DNA of 64,000 nt from Tessaracoccus flavescens (GTDB lineage: Bacteria; Actinomycetota; Actinomycetes; Propionibacteriales; Propionibacteriaceae), in the NCBI RefSeq assembly GCF_001998865.1, contig NZ_CP019607.1:372001-436000 (forward strand), given 5' to 3'. Below are positions 49,103 through 58,723 of the stretch, in pieces; position 1 is the stretch's first letter, and each line of letters begins with the position of its first letter. The translations under genes and the position numbers were made by a program. The notes beneath the pieces were generated by a model, which saw only the letters and a program-made list of their open reading frames with translations, was not told the DNA's origin and searched no databases.

Positions 49103-50530
49103 TCACCGCTCTTCGAGCTGATCCTTGATCTTGTGGACGCGCAGGTTGTTCGTCTTGCCAGGAACACCCATCGGGGAGCCGGAGACGATGACGATGCGCT
49201 CGCCGCCCTCGATCATGCCGCGGTCACGCAGGTGGTGGTCGACGGCCTCGACCATGTCCTCCTGCAGGTTGAACTCGGGCGTGATCTGCGTGTCGACACC
49301 CCACGTGAGGGTCAGCGTCTGGCGCGTGGAGCGCTCAGGCGAGAAGACCAGCATCGGGATGGGCGAACGCAGACGCGCCAGGCGGCGGGCGGTGTCACCC
49401 GACTTGGTGAACGCCACCAGGTACCGGGCTCCTATGCGCTCGGCGACCTCGGCGGCCGCCTTTGCGAGGATGCCGCCCGTGGTGTGCGGGTCCCAGTCGA
49501 TGGTGTGGATCTCGGCGTGGCCCTCGCGCTCGGTCTTCTCGACGATGCGGGCCATGGTGGAGACCGTCTCGACCGGGAAGTCACCGACGGAGGTCTCGCC
49601 CGAGAGCATGACCGCGTCGGCGCCGTCGAGGATGGCGTTGGCGACGTCGGAGACCTCGGCGCGGGTCGGGCGCGGGTTCGAGATCATCGACTCGAGCATC
49701 TGGGTGGCCACGATCACCGGCTTGGCCCACTTGCGGGCGGCGCGGACGATGCGCTTCTGGACCAGCGGCACATCTTCGAGGGGCAGCTCGACGCCCAGGT
49801 CACCACGGGCGACCATTAACGCGTCGAACGCGTCGATGATCTCCTGCAGGTTGGCGATCGCCTGCGGCTTCTCCAGCTTGGCGATGACGGGGAGGCGACG
49901 GCCTTCCTCGTCCATGATCTCGTGAACTCGCTTGATGTCGTCAGCCGAGCGCACGAAGGACAGGGCGATCATGTCGACGTCCTGGCCGAGCGCCCAGCGG
50001 AGGTCGCGCTCGTCCTTGTCGGAGAGGGCGGGCACCGAGACGGCGACGCCGGGCAGGTTGATGCCCTTGTTGTTGGAGACGGGGCCGGGGACGGTGACCT
50101 CGCAGATCACGTCGGTGTCGGTCACCTCGACAGCACGGAGGCCGACCTTGCCGTCGTCGATCAGGATCTGATCGCCGGGCTTCACGTCGCCCGGGAGGCC
50201 CTTGTAGGTGGTGGAGCAGCGCTCCTTGTCGCCGAGGATGTCTTCGACGGTGATGGTGAACCGGGCGCCGGTCTCCAGGAAGACCTTCTGGTCGTCCACG
50301 AAGCGGCCCAGGCGGATCTTCGGGCCCTGCAGGTCTGCGAACAGGCCCACGGTCTTGCCCGTGATCTCGGAGGCGGCACGCACGTTCTTGACGCGGTTGC
50401 CGTGCTCGTTGTAGTCGCCGTGGCTCATGTTGAGGCGCGCGACATTCATGCCGGCGTTCAGGAGTTCGACGAGGCGGTCAACTGTCTCGGCCGACGGGCC
50501 GAGGGTACAAACGATCTTTGCTCTACGCAC
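49103..50530 (-). CDS. pyk: Pyruvate kinase
   Basis: It makes pyruvate and ATP from phosphoenolpyruvate and ADP, the last step of glycolysis. The protein has 475 residues from ATG 50530 (MRRAKIVCTLGPSAETVDRL). Motifs are MNVARLNMSHGDYNEH, the substrate/metal site VIAKLEKPQAI and VARGDLGVELP, and MLSGETSVGDFPVETV. The C-terminal allosteric domain is complete. Confidence 0.97.
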   Translation of the reverse strand: MRRAKIVCTLGPSAETVDRLVELLNAGMNVARLNMSHGDYNEHGNRVKNVRAASEITGKTVGLFADLQGPKIRLGRFVDDQKVFLETGARFTITVEDILGDKERCSTTYKGLPGDVKPGDQILIDDGKVGLRAVEVTDTDVICEVTVPGPVSNNKGINLPGVAVSVPALSDKDERDLRWALGQDVDMIALSFVRSADDIKRVHEIMDEEGRRLPVIAKLEKPQAIANLQEIIDAFDALMVARGDLGVELPLEDVPLVQKRIVRAARKWAKPVIVATQMLESMISNPRPTRAEVSDVANAILDGADAVMLSGETSVGDFPVETVSTMARIVEKTEREGHAEIHTIDWDPHTTGGILAKAAAEVAERIGARYLVAFTKSGDTARRLARLRSPIPMLVFSPERSTRQTLTLTWGVDTQITPEFNLQEDMVEAVDHHLRDRGMIEGGERIVIVSGSPMGVPGKTNNLRVHKIKDQLEER

Positions 50531-50583
50531 GGCCCATACCCTACCCGACCAGACGGGATCGCCCCAGAGGGGTCACCCTCTGT

Positions 50584-51501
50584 TCACCTGCCGTCGCGGA
50601 TCTGCTCCAACGCAAGGGCGAGGTCGTCCGGGTAGGGAGAGCTGAATTTCACGTATTCACCCGTGGTGGGGTGGATGAACCCGAGCTCGACGGCGTGGAG
50701 CCACTGGCGCACCAGCCCGAGGCGCTGCGCCAGCGTCGGATCGCTTCCGTAGAGCGGATCTCCGACGCACGGATGGCCGATGGCCGACATGTGCACGCGG
50801 ATCTGATGGGTCCTGCCCGTCTCCAGGTGGATTTCGAGCAGCGTCGCTGCGCGATGCGCCTCGAGGGTCTCGTAGTGGGTGACCGAGTGGCGTCCGCCCT
50901 CGATCACGGCCATCTTCCAGTCGGCGCCGGGGTGGCGGGCGATGGGCGCCTCGATGGTGCCGGAGAAGGGGTCCGGGTGGCCCTGTACGAGCGCGTGGTA
51001 CGTCTTGTCGACCGTCCGGTCGCGGAAGGCCTGCTTGAGCACCGAGTAGGCGACCTCGGACTTCGCGACCACCATGAGGCCGCTGGTTCCGACGTCGAGG
51101 CGCTGCACGACGCCCTGCCGCTCCGCCGCACCGGAGGTGGTGACGGCGACGCCTGCGGCAGCGAGATGCTGGGTGATCGACGGGCCTTCCCAGCCGAGGC
51201 TCGGATGGGCCGCGACCCCGACCGGTTTGTCGACGACGACCAGATCGGCGTCCTCGTAGACGATACGCACGCCGTCGGCCAGTTCGGCCGTGACGGGCTG
51301 CGGGGCGGCCTCCTCGACGAGTTCGAGCAGCTCTCCCCCTGCGACCCGCTGCGAGCCTTTCGAGACGGCGGATCCGCCGAGCAGCAGCTGCCCCGCGTCG
51401 ATGAAGGTATCGATCCTCGACCTGCTGTAGCCCGAGACCCGTGCGGCAGCTGCGTCCACCCGCTCACCCGCGAGGGCGTCGGGCACGATGAAGAGGCTCA
51501 C
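50584..51501 (-). CDS. RluA/RluD-family pseudouridine synthase
   Basis: It converts selected uridines of rRNA or tRNA to pseudouridine. The protein has 305 residues from GTG 51501, which overlaps the lspA stop (GTGA). The N-terminal S4-like RNA-binding domain includes RVDAAAARVSGYSRSRIDTF. The catalytic motif is VVQRLDVGTSGLMVVAKS with the nucleophilic Asp, then HQIRVHMSAIGHPCVGDPLY. The lspA-rluD pairing is conserved in many bacteria. The target base is unknown. Confidence 0.92.
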   Translation of the reverse strand: MSLFIVPDALAGERVDAAAARVSGYSRSRIDTFIDAGQLLLGGSAVSKGSQRVAGGELLELVEEAAPQPVTAELADGVRIVYEDADLVVVDKPVGVAAHPSLGWEGPSITQHLAAAGVAVTTSGAAERQGVVQRLDVGTSGLMVVAKSEVAYSVLKQAFRDRTVDKTYHALVQGHPDPFSGTIEAPIARHPGADWKMAVIEGGRHSVTHYETLEAHRAATLLEIHLETGRTHQIRVHMSAIGHPCVGDPLYGSDPTLAQRLGLVRQWLHAVELGFIHPTTGEYVKFSSPYPDDLALALEQIRDGR

Positions 51502-52007
51502 GGGGCCTTCTCCCCCGCTCCCTCGGCCTCGTCCTTGTCCGGGTCGCCTCGGAAGCTGTTGATGATGATGATCGCGGCCGCGAAGGTGATGCACATGTCC
51601 GCGACGTTGAAGATCGCGAAGTTCGGCAGCTGGAACATGTCGACGACGTGGCCGTGCAGCGCGGCGGGCGGCTGGAAGATCCGGTCGATCAGGTTTCCTG
51701 CGATGCCTGCCATCAGCAGGCCGAGGGCGATCGCGTGCCACAGCCTCGTGATCCTCGGCAGCGCGTAGAACAGGCAGGCGAGCAGCGCGACGATCGCGAA
51801 ACAGCTGAACACGATCGTGAAGTTGGAACCCATGCCGAAGGCGGCGCCTGGATTGAAGATGAGATTCAGCTTGAGCAGTGACCCGATCAGCTCGACGGGC
51901 TGGCCCGGCGTGAGGTAGGCCACCGACGACCACTTGACCACCTGGTCGAGCGCAAGGCCGAAGAGGGCGAGGCCGCCGGCGATCAGGCCGACGCCGCGGC
52001 GGCGCAC
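51498..52007 (-). CDS. lspA: Lipoprotein signal peptidase (signal peptidase II)
   Basis: It cleaves prolipoproteins before the lipidated Cys. The protein has 169 residues from GTG 52007, three bases after the TraR-type gene stop. Four membrane helices. Motifs are FNPGAAFG, MAGIAGNLIDRI (catalytic Asp) and VDMFQLPNFAIFNVADMCI (second catalytic Asp). It should process the lipoproteins at 4438 and 5579, among others. Confidence 0.93.
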   Translation of the reverse strand: MRRRGVGLIAGGLALFGLALDQVVKWSSVAYLTPGQPVELIGSLLKLNLIFNPGAAFGMGSNFTIVFSCFAIVALLACLFYALPRITRLWHAIALGLLMAGIAGNLIDRIFQPPAALHGHVVDMFQLPNFAIFNVADMCITFAAAIIIINSFRGDPDKDEAEGAGEKAP

Positions 52008-52009
52008 GC

Positions 52010-52438
52010 TCAGCGTCGTTCCTCGCGCTGCTTGCAGGTGACGCAGAGCGTTGCCCGCGGGAAGACCTGCAGGCGTCCCTTGCCGATCGGCTGGCCGCAC
52101 ACCTCACAGAGCCCGTACTCGCCGTCGTCGAAGCGGGTGATCGCCAGACGGAGCTGCTCGGCCATCTCACGCACGTTCTGCACGAGCGATACCTCCTGGT
52201 CGCGCTCGAAGTTGCTGGAGCCCACATCGGCCGGGTCGCGGCCTGCACCGTCGGTGCCGCCCTTCAGGAGCGACTCCAGTTCGGCCTCGGTGGTGGCGAT
52301 GCGACGCTCGAGACGCTCCAACTCGTCCTGGAGTTCGGCGCGCTGTTCAGCGACCTCCTCCTCGGTCCAGGGGTCTTCCCCTTCGAGTACGGGGAGAACC
52401 ACCGGGGTCTTTGCGGCGGCTTTCTTCGACGTCGGCAT
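52010..52438 (-). CDS. TraR/DksA-type zinc-finger protein
   Basis: The protein has 142 residues from ATG 52438. An N-terminal coiled coil (EEEVAEQRAELQDELERLER) is followed by the C4 zinc finger CEVCGQPIGKGRLQVFPRATLCVTC (Cys pairs at about 116/119 and 137/140). DksA-type proteins insert into the RNA polymerase secondary channel; whether this actinobacterial type does is unknown. It lies between divIVA and lspA. Confidence 0.88.
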   Translation of the reverse strand: MPTSKKAAAKTPVVLPVLEGEDPWTEEEVAEQRAELQDELERLERRIATTEAELESLLKGGTDGAGRDPADVGSSNFERDQEVSLVQNVREMAEQLRLAITRFDDGEYGLCEVCGQPIGKGRLQVFPRATLCVTCKQREERR

Positions 52439-52510
52439 TGGCCTGCTCTTTCTCGGGAGTGCACAGGGTTGACTGTGCGGGAAGGCTACACCACAATCGG
52501 CGCAATGCAA

Positions 52511-52538
52511 GCGGCCGACACCCGAAGGTGTCGGCCGC
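52511..52538 (-). terminator. Terminator downstream of divIVA
   Basis: GCGGCCGACACC and GGTGTCGGCCGC form a perfect 12-bp stem with a CGAA loop, 20 bases past the divIVA stop. Confidence 0.8.
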
Positions 52539-52557
52539 CGTACGAAGTGGCGTTTGA

Positions 52558-53514
52558 CTACGCGTTATCCCCACTTGCCAGCGCGTCGAGACGCGGCGTG
52601 TCGGAACGGTTCTGCGCCAGTTCCGGGACATCGCCGGGCTCGGGACGGTCGTCCTTGATGGACGCGAGGAGCCGCTGCAGGGAACCCGTGAGGTTCTCGC
52701 GGTAGTTGTTCTCGAAGCCGCGCAGGGCATCGACCTTGCTCGTCAGCTCGCCCTGCTCCCGCTCGAGGTCGGAGAAGAGCTCACGGCGCCGCTCGCTGGC
52801 CTGCGCGTCGACTGCGGCCGCACGCTGCTCGGCCTGGGCGGTCATCTGCTCGGCGTTGACCCGGGCCTCGGACTCGACGCGCTCGGCCTTGGTGCGGGCG
52901 TCGGTCTTGATCTCGCTCGCGCGCTGCTCCGCCTCGGCGATCTTGCGCTCGGCCTCTGCCTGGGCCTCGTTGACGAGCGTGGTGGCCTGGTCGGTCGCCA
53001 TCTGCAGCAGGCGGGTGACGGCCGGTGCGGCGTCCTCGCTAGCGGTGACGGTGATGTGCTCGCCGCCTCCGACGGCGGCAGCCGTGGTGACGCGTTCGGA
53101 GCGGGCCTGGTCGAACTCGTTGCGGACCTGGTCGAGCTGGCTGCGCAGCGAGTCGTTCTCTGCCGACAGCTCGCGGATCCGGCTCTCGGAGGCCTGCTGG
53201 GCGGCGTTGGTGTCGCCGGCCTGGGAGATGACCGCGTTCAGGCGGTCGACCTCTGCGCGCAGCGAGGCGATCTCACGGTCCTTGTCCGCGACGGCCCTAC
53301 GCAGTTGCGAGTCGTCACCGACCGCAGGCTGAACGCTGGTCGTCTGCACCGACTCGAGCTCGCGGCGCATGCGCTCGCGCTCCTTGTCGAACTCGTCGAA
53401 GGTCAGCTCCACCTTGTCGATGAACGTGTCGACGTCGCCGACCTGATAGCCGGACTCGCCGCGACGCGTCATGCGGAAGCGGATTTGACGGACCTCATCC
53501 AGGGTCAAGCTCAT
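52558..53514 (-). CDS. wag31: Polar growth and division protein DivIVA (Wag31)
   Basis: It is a coiled-coil scaffold that senses curved membrane at poles and septum and recruits wall synthesis. The protein has 318 residues. The membrane-binding N-terminus is MSLTLDEVRQIRFRMTRRGE then SGYQVGDVDTFIDKV; long coiled coils span about 35-70, 75-145 and 165-270 with Ala/Glu-rich heptads. In actinobacteria with apical growth it is essential. No yggT gene lies between it and sepF. Confidence 0.94.
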   Translation of the reverse strand: MSLTLDEVRQIRFRMTRRGESGYQVGDVDTFIDKVELTFDEFDKERERMRRELESVQTTSVQPAVGDDSQLRRAVADKDREIASLRAEVDRLNAVISQAGDTNAAQQASESRIRELSAENDSLRSQLDQVRNEFDQARSERVTTAAAVGGGEHITVTASEDAAPAVTRLLQMATDQATTLVNEAQAEAERKIAEAEQRASEIKTDARTKAERVESEARVNAEQMTAQAEQRAAAVDAQASERRRELFSDLEREQGELTSKVDALRGFENNYRENLTGSLQRLLASIKDDRPEPGDVPELAQNRSDTPRLDALASGDNA

Positions 53515-53627
53515 GTTTGCTCTCCAAGATCATCGAAAGTACTGACCGTGTGGCCGATTCCTCACACAGTAGCCTAGCCGCAAGTTGCATCGCCAAAACT
53601 TCAGGAACCGCTTGAGGGTTTGCCCGT

Positions 53628-54101
53628 TCAGCTCTGGTTGAAGAAGCCACCCGAGGCGATGCGCTCCTTGTCCTCCGGCCCGACCACCAGGTTCTGGGGG
53701 CAGAGCAGGAAGACCTTCGAGCTCACGCGCTCGATGTTGCCGCGCATGCCGAAGATCAGTCCGGCGGCGAAGTCGACCAGGCGCTTGTCCTCGCCGTCCT
53801 CCATGTCGGACAGGTTCATGATGACGGGGATGCCGTCGCGGAAGTTCTCGCCGATCACGCGGGCCTCGTTGTACGAGCGCGGCCGGACGGAGACGATGCG
53901 GCTCAGGTCGGCCACCTCCTTCTCGGCGACCGGAGTCAACTGCGTGGGGCGACGCGCTGGAAGCTGCGACACCTTGCTCGGCTCATCGTCGACATAGACA
54001 TCGCTGGTGAGCTCCTCACCCTCGGCATCCCGTTGGTCGTCGTCAACGTAGCGCCCGTCCTCGACGAGCCCCATCCATGCAGCAAGCTTGCGAACGCCCA
54101 C
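53628..54101 (-). CDS. sepF: Cell division protein SepF
   Basis: It is an FtsZ-binding membrane anchor at the septum. The protein has 157 residues from GTG 54101 (VGVRKLAAWMGLVEDGRYVD, the membrane-targeting amphipathic helix). An acidic linker precedes the SepF domain: RPRSYNEARVIGENFRDGIP, VIMNLSDMEDGEDKRLVDFA, and GLIFGMRGNIERVSSKVFLL. It lies 84 bases after ftsZ; the pgeF and yggS genes that usually intervene are absent. Confidence 0.94.
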   Translation of the reverse strand: MGVRKLAAWMGLVEDGRYVDDDQRDAEGEELTSDVYVDDEPSKVSQLPARRPTQLTPVAEKEVADLSRIVSVRPRSYNEARVIGENFRDGIPVIMNLSDMEDGEDKRLVDFAAGLIFGMRGNIERVSSKVFLLCPQNLVVGPEDKERIASGGFFNQS

Positions 54102-54185
54102 GATGCCTCCTTGGGTTGGAATTCTGTCCAAAAGGCTATCGCGCCGTGTGCCGGGTTGTCGGATGCGACGCTCCGACGCGCCGGA

Positions 54186-55334
54186 TCACTTCATGAAATC
54201 AGGCACGTCCAGATCGTCGTCGTCGTCCACGGGCCGCGGCGCGGGGCGCGGGGCGCTCGGTCGCTGGCCGGGCATCGGGCTGGCCTGCGGGGCCTGCTGG
54301 CTGGTCACCGGCGGGTTCGTCGGCCGCGGCTGAGCAGGCGGACGGGTTTCGGCCGGCCGCACCTGCGGCTGGCGGCGCTGGGGCTGGCCGCCGTCGAAGC
54401 CGGCGGCGATGACCGTGACGCGCACCTCGTCGCCGAGGGCGTCGTCGATGACGGTGCCGAAGATGATGTTGGCCTCGTCGTGCGCGGCCTCCTCGATCAG
54501 CTGCGCGGCGGCGGAGACCTCGAACAGACCGAGGTCGGAGCCGCCGGCGATCGAGAGCAGGACGCCGTGGGCGCCGTCGATGCTTGCCTCGAGCAGCGGC
54601 GACGAGATCGCCATCTCGGCCGCGGCGCGGGCACGGTCCTCGCCGCGCGCCGAGCCGATGCCCATCAGCGCGGATCCGGCCTGGCTCATGATGGACTTCA
54701 CGTCGGCGAAGTCGAGGTTGATCAGGCCGGGCGTGGTGATCAGGTCGGTGATGCCGGAGACGCCCTGCATCAGCACCTGGTCGGCCTGCTTGAACGCGTC
54801 GAGGATGGCGACCTGGTGGTCGGTCATCTGGAGCAACTTGTCGTTGGGGATGACGATGAGGGTGTCGACCTCTTCGCGCAGCGATTCGATGCCGGTCTCG
54901 GCCTGAGTCGAACGGCGGCGGCCCTCGAAGGAGAACGGGCGGGTGACGACGCCGATGGTCAGCGCGCCGAGCGAGCGGGCGATCTTCGCCACGATCGGGG
55001 CGGCGCCGGTACCGGTGCCGCCTCCCTCGCCTGCGGTGACGAAGACCATGTCGGCACCCTTGAGGGCCTCCTCGATCTCGTCGGAGTGGTCCTCGGCGGC
55101 CTGGCGGCCCTTCGACGGGTCGGCGCCTGCGCCGAGGCCGCGGGTCAGTTCGCGGCCGATGTCGAGCTTGACGTCTGCGTCACTCATCAGGAGCGCCTGC
55201 GCATCGGTGTTGACCGCGATGAATTCGACGCCGCGGAGTCCGGCCTCGATCATGCGGTTGACCGCGTTGACACCGCCGCCGCCGACACCGACGACCTTGA
55301 TCACCGCGAGGTAGTTCTGAGATGCGCTAGCCAT
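54186..55334 (-). CDS. ftsZ: Cell division protein FtsZ
   Basis: It is the tubulin-like GTPase that forms the Z ring. The protein has 382 residues. The N-terminal loop is [15 protein letters not shown], the tubulin signature GGGTGTG at 104-110, and the T7 loop region [12 protein letters not shown] Pro/Gln/Arg-rich linker (about 320-370) leads to the C-terminal binding peptide [12 protein letters not shown] that contacts SepF and FtsW. Confidence 0.97.
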   Translation of the reverse strand: MASASQNYLAVIKVVGVGGGGVNAVNRMIEAGLRGVEFIAVNTDAQALLMSDADVKLDIGRELTRGLGAGADPSKGRQAAEDHSDEIEEALKGADMVFVTAGEGGGTGTGAAPIVAKIARSLGALTIGVVTRPFSFEGRRRSTQAETGIESLREEVDTLIVIPNDKLLQMTDHQVAILDAFKQADQVLMQGVSGITDLITTPGLINLDFADVKSIMSQAGSALMGIGSARGEDRARAAAEMAISSPLLEASIDGAHGVLLSIAGGSDLGLFEVSAAAQLIEEAAHDEANIIFGTVIDDALGDEVRVTVIAAGFDGGQPQRRQPQVRPAETRPPAQPRPTNPPVTSQQAPQASPMPGQRPSAPRPAPRPVDDDDDLDVPDFMK

Positions 55335-55457
55335 GGAGTGAAGGCTATGTGAGCTTTCGGGCCCAGGTCCAACGGCACGACCGAATCGGGCGCGATTGAC
55401 CTCAAGTTCTACTTCAGGGTTGCCGACCTCGAGGGTTGAACCTTCACCCCCAGGGAC

Positions 55458-56183
55458 TCACTTCGTCGTCGGATGCCTCGGCGCAGAGACATCGTAGACC
55501 TTCGCCTCCACGTCCAGCAGCGCGGCCAGCACGTCGCCCTTGAGCTGCGACTCCTCCGCGCTGCCCCACACGATCTCCCGGTCGTCGGAAAGGGTGAAGC
55601 CGATCCGGTCGACCGCCTCGGCCGTGAGCAGGCTCACCTGGGGGCGCAGGTCGTCCGGGATGTTGGCCACGACGGTGGCGATGTCCCTGCGCAGCCGGTC
55701 GTCCGCGTCATCGGACTTCACCTGGACGACCCCCGCGGTCGGCTTCGGCGTGGTGTTGAACACCACCCCGTCGCGGTCCACCCAGGAGACTGCCTCGTCG
55801 CGGACGAGCTGGTAGACGAGCTCACGCTCGGTGACGTCGAGCCTGACGGTGTCGGGAAGGTCGCGGTGCACCTCGACGTCGAGCACCGGGGCGAGGTCAC
55901 GCACCCGCTGCGCGATGGCCTCGGTGTCCTGGCGCAGCAGCGGCACGTCGAGTTCGACCGCCGCGGCCTCGGTCACCTGTTCGGGGGTGAGCAGCTCGGT
56001 GCCGTCGACCACCACCTGCCGGGCTGCGAACACCGGCGAGAAGAGCGCGAGCCAGATGCCGACGCCGAGCACCACCACGAGCCCGGCGACGGAGCCCCAG
56101 ATGATCAAGCGGCGCCTGCGCTCCGCCTCTCGCCTGTCCTGGAGCGCCTTGGCGAAGGCCCCTGGTGGCAGCGGCTGGGTCAC
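55458..56183 (-). CDS. ftsQ: Cell division protein FtsQ
   Basis: It is a bitopic divisome protein linking cytoplasmic and outer parts. The protein has 241 residues from ATG 56183, overlapping the murC stop (ATGA). One membrane helix (about 27-48), then the POTRA domain (VFAARQVVVDGTELLTPEQV) and the FtsQ beta domain (DTVRLDVTERELVYQLV, SWVDRDGVVFNT). A spacer of 123 bases precedes ftsZ. Confidence 0.94.
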   Translation of the reverse strand: MTQPLPPGAFAKALQDRREAERRRRLIIWGSVAGLVVVLGVGIWLALFSPVFAARQVVVDGTELLTPEQVTEAAAVELDVPLLRQDTEAIAQRVRDLAPVLDVEVHRDLPDTVRLDVTERELVYQLVRDEAVSWVDRDGVVFNTTPKPTAGVVQVKSDDADDRLRRDIATVVANIPDDLRPQVSLLTAEAVDRIGFTLSDDREIVWGSAEESQLKGDVLAALLDVEAKVYDVSAPRHPTTK

Positions 56184-57628
56184 GAGACCTTGGCGTCCGG
56201 GCGCTGCTTGAGCAGGTCGGCCAGCAGCGGACCGACGATCGTCACGTCACCGCAGCCGAGCGTGATGATCAGGTCGCCCGGCTGGGCCATGTCGTTGAGC
56301 GCGGCGGGAAGGTCGTACTTCTCCTTGACGTAGACGACCTCCTCGGCGCCGGCCTTGCGGGCCGCGTCCACGACGAGTTCGCCCGTGACGCCGGGAATCG
56401 GATCCTCGCGTGCCCCACAGACGTCGTTGATCACCGCCACGTCTGCCAGCGTCATCACCTCGCCGAACTCGTCGGCGAAGTCGACGGTGCGGGTGTAGAG
56501 GTGCGGCTGGAAGCAGGCGATGAGCCTGCCCGCGAGTCCGGTCGCCTCGTTGCCTGCCGCGGTGGCCCTGCGGGCGGCGGTGAGCGCGGCGCGGATCTCC
56601 GTCGGGTGGTGCGCGTAATCGTCGTAGACGCGGATGCCCGCCGTGTCGGTGATCAACTGGAAGCGACGCAGGGTTCCCTCGAAGCGGCCGAGCGCGTCGA
56701 CCGCCTGGTCGTGGGTGAGCCCGAGCAGACGCCCGACGGCATAGGCGGCGCACGCGTTTGCCAGGTTGTGGTTGCCGGGGACCTGCAGGATGATCGGCCC
56801 CTGCTCGTCGCCGTACGTGAGGGTCGCCTTCACCCCTCCCCCATGCGCGACGACGTCGGTGAAGCGCACGTCGGCGTCCTCGGCCTCCCCGTAGCGGATG
56901 ACGTCGTGGCCGTCACTGATCAGTTCCTCAGCCAGCGCCCGCGAGCCGTGGTCGTCGACGTTGATCACCACGCGGCGGACGTTCGGCTGGGTCGCGAAGG
57001 TGCGGAAGCCTGCGGCGTACTTCTCGGGGGTGCCCCAGTTGACCAGGTGGTCGGCCTCGATGTTGGTGATGACGGCGATCTCGGTCGGGTACTGCAGGAA
57101 GGAGGCGTCCGACTCGTCGGCCTCGACGACGAAGGCATCGCCGGAGCCGGCCGCGGAGCTGACCCCGGTGGTCGAGAGGGGGCCACCGATGACGTAGGAG
57201 GGGTCGACTCCCGCCTCACTCAGCATCACGGCCGTCATGGCGGTGGTCGTGGTCTTGCCGTGGGTTCCGGCGACGGCGATGGCCCGCTTACCGAGCATCA
57301 GGGCGGCGAGGGCAGCCGAGCGGTGCCAGACCCGCAGCCCACGGCGACGGGCCTCGACGAGTTCGACGTTGTCCTCGCGGATGGCCGAGGAGATCACGAC
57401 GGTGTTGGCGTCGCCGATCTGATCGGCCGAATGCCCGACATAGGTGCTCACGCCGGCGCGCGCGAGGCCCTGCAGGGCGGTCGAGTCGGACTGGTCGGAG
57501 CCGGAGGTCCTGATCCCGAGCTCCGAGTAGAGGCGGGCGATGCCGCTCATCCCGGAGCCGCCCGCCGCGATGAAGTGCACCGGGCCCACCTGGTCGGCGG
57601 GGACGATCTCAATCGGATCGAGGAGCAT
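56180..57628 (-). CDS. murC: UDP-N-acetylmuramate-L-alanine ligase
   Basis: It adds the first residue, L-Ala, to UDP-MurNAc. The protein has 482 residues. The N-terminal Rossmann motif is VHFIAAGGSGMSGIARL, the ATP loop AVAGTHGKTTTTAMTA, and VYDDYAHHPTEIRAAL the substrate/metal segment. The ATG shares one base with the murG stop (TGATG). Confidence 0.97.
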   Translation of the reverse strand: MLLDPIEIVPADQVGPVHFIAAGGSGMSGIARLYSELGIRTSGSDQSDSTALQGLARAGVSTYVGHSADQIGDANTVVISSAIREDNVELVEARRRGLRVWHRSAALAALMLGKRAIAVAGTHGKTTTTAMTAVMLSEAGVDPSYVIGGPLSTTGVSSAAGSGDAFVVEADESDASFLQYPTEIAVITNIEADHLVNWGTPEKYAAGFRTFATQPNVRRVVINVDDHGSRALAEELISDGHDVIRYGEAEDADVRFTDVVAHGGGVKATLTYGDEQGPIILQVPGNHNLANACAAYAVGRLLGLTHDQAVDALGRFEGTLRRFQLITDTAGIRVYDDYAHHPTEIRAALTAARRATAAGNEATGLAGRLIACFQPHLYTRTVDFADEFGEVMTLADVAVINDVCGAREDPIPGVTGELVVDAARKAGAEEVVYVKEKYDLPAALNDMAQPGDLIITLGCGDVTIVGPLLADLLKQRPDAKVS

Positions 57629-58722
57629 CAGTTGTCACCTTCCTGCGCGGCGAGATTGAGCACCGCGTCTGCCAGCACGTCGGCCGCGTCGGCCGGATAC
57701 ATGTCCTTGCAGGTGGAGGCCATGCGGGCGAGCCGAGCACGGTCACCGAATGCGTCCTGCACCAGCGTCGCAAGTCTATCCGGGCTCAGCTGGGCGTCAT
57801 CGACGAGCCAGCCTGCGTCGGCGGCGATCAGCTCGGCCGCGTTGCGGCCCTGTTCGCCGTTGCCCCAGGGAAGCGGGACGAAGATCACCGGCAGCCCGCT
57901 CACCGCGGTCTCCATCACGGTCCCCGCGCCTGCGCGACCGAGCATCAGGTCGGCGGCCGTGTAGGCAACGGCCATGTCGCTGACGAAGGGCACCGGGCGG
58001 TACTGGGCGCCGTTGTCGTGCCGCACGACGACGTCGTCGTCGCCGAAGTTCTTCGGTCCGAGCACGTGCAGGATCTGGATGCCCGCCTCGAGGATGCGGT
58101 CGCGGGCACCGTCGAGCGCCTTGTTGATGCTGAGCGCGCCCTGCGATCCTCCGCTGACCAGGAGGGTCGGTCGGTCGGGGTCGAGCCCGAACCGTGACCT
58201 TGCCTCGGCCGGGGTCAGCTCCGGGTGGGTGATCGAGCGGCGCATCGGCATGCCGATCAGCTTTCCTCCGGGCAACACCGTCTCGGGGAAGGTCGTGCCG
58301 ACGTAGCCGGCCTTCCTCGCACCGACCTTGTTTGCGATGCCTGGCAGCTTGTTCGCCTCGTGCACGACGACTGGGATCCGGCTCAGCCGGGCAGCGAGAT
58401 AGGCGGGGATGGAGACGTAGCCGCCGAACCCGACGAGCACGTCGGCCTTCGCCTCCCTGAGCACCTTGCGCGCCTGGCGCACGGAGCGGGTCAGGGTGAA
58501 CGGGAGCTTGAGCAGGTCGAGGTTGACCGTGCGCGGAAGCGGGACCGGATCGATCAGCTCCAGTTCGAGACCGGCCTCGGGGATGACCTTCGTCTCGAGA
58601 CCCTTCGCGGTGCCGATGCACACGATCGATGCATCGGAGCGCTCCTGGATGGCCCGGGCGGTGGCGATCAGCGGGGACGTGTGTCCCGCCGTTCCTCCCC
58701 CGGCCAGCACGACGCTGGTCAT
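57628..58722 (-). CDS. murG: UDP-N-acetylglucosamine transferase MurG
   Basis: It converts lipid I to lipid II at the inner membrane face. The protein has 364 residues. Motifs are VVLAGGGTAGHTSPLIATAR (lipid I loop), VHEANKLPGIANKVGAR, LVSGGSQGALSINKAL and DLMLGRAGAGTVMETAVSGL (UDP-GlcNAc site). It follows ftsW by one base. Confidence 0.97.
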   Translation of the reverse strand: MTSVVLAGGGTAGHTSPLIATARAIQERSDASIVCIGTAKGLETKVIPEAGLELELIDPVPLPRTVNLDLLKLPFTLTRSVRQARKVLREAKADVLVGFGGYVSIPAYLAARLSRIPVVVHEANKLPGIANKVGARKAGYVGTTFPETVLPGGKLIGMPMRRSITHPELTPAEARSRFGLDPDRPTLLVSGGSQGALSINKALDGARDRILEAGIQILHVLGPKNFGDDDVVVRHDNGAQYRPVPFVSDMAVAYTAADLMLGRAGAGTVMETAVSGLPVIFVPLPWGNGEQGRNAAELIAADAGWLVDDAQLSPDRLATLVQDAFGDRARLARMASTCKDMYPADAADVLADAVLNLAAQEGDN

Positions 58723-58723
58723 G

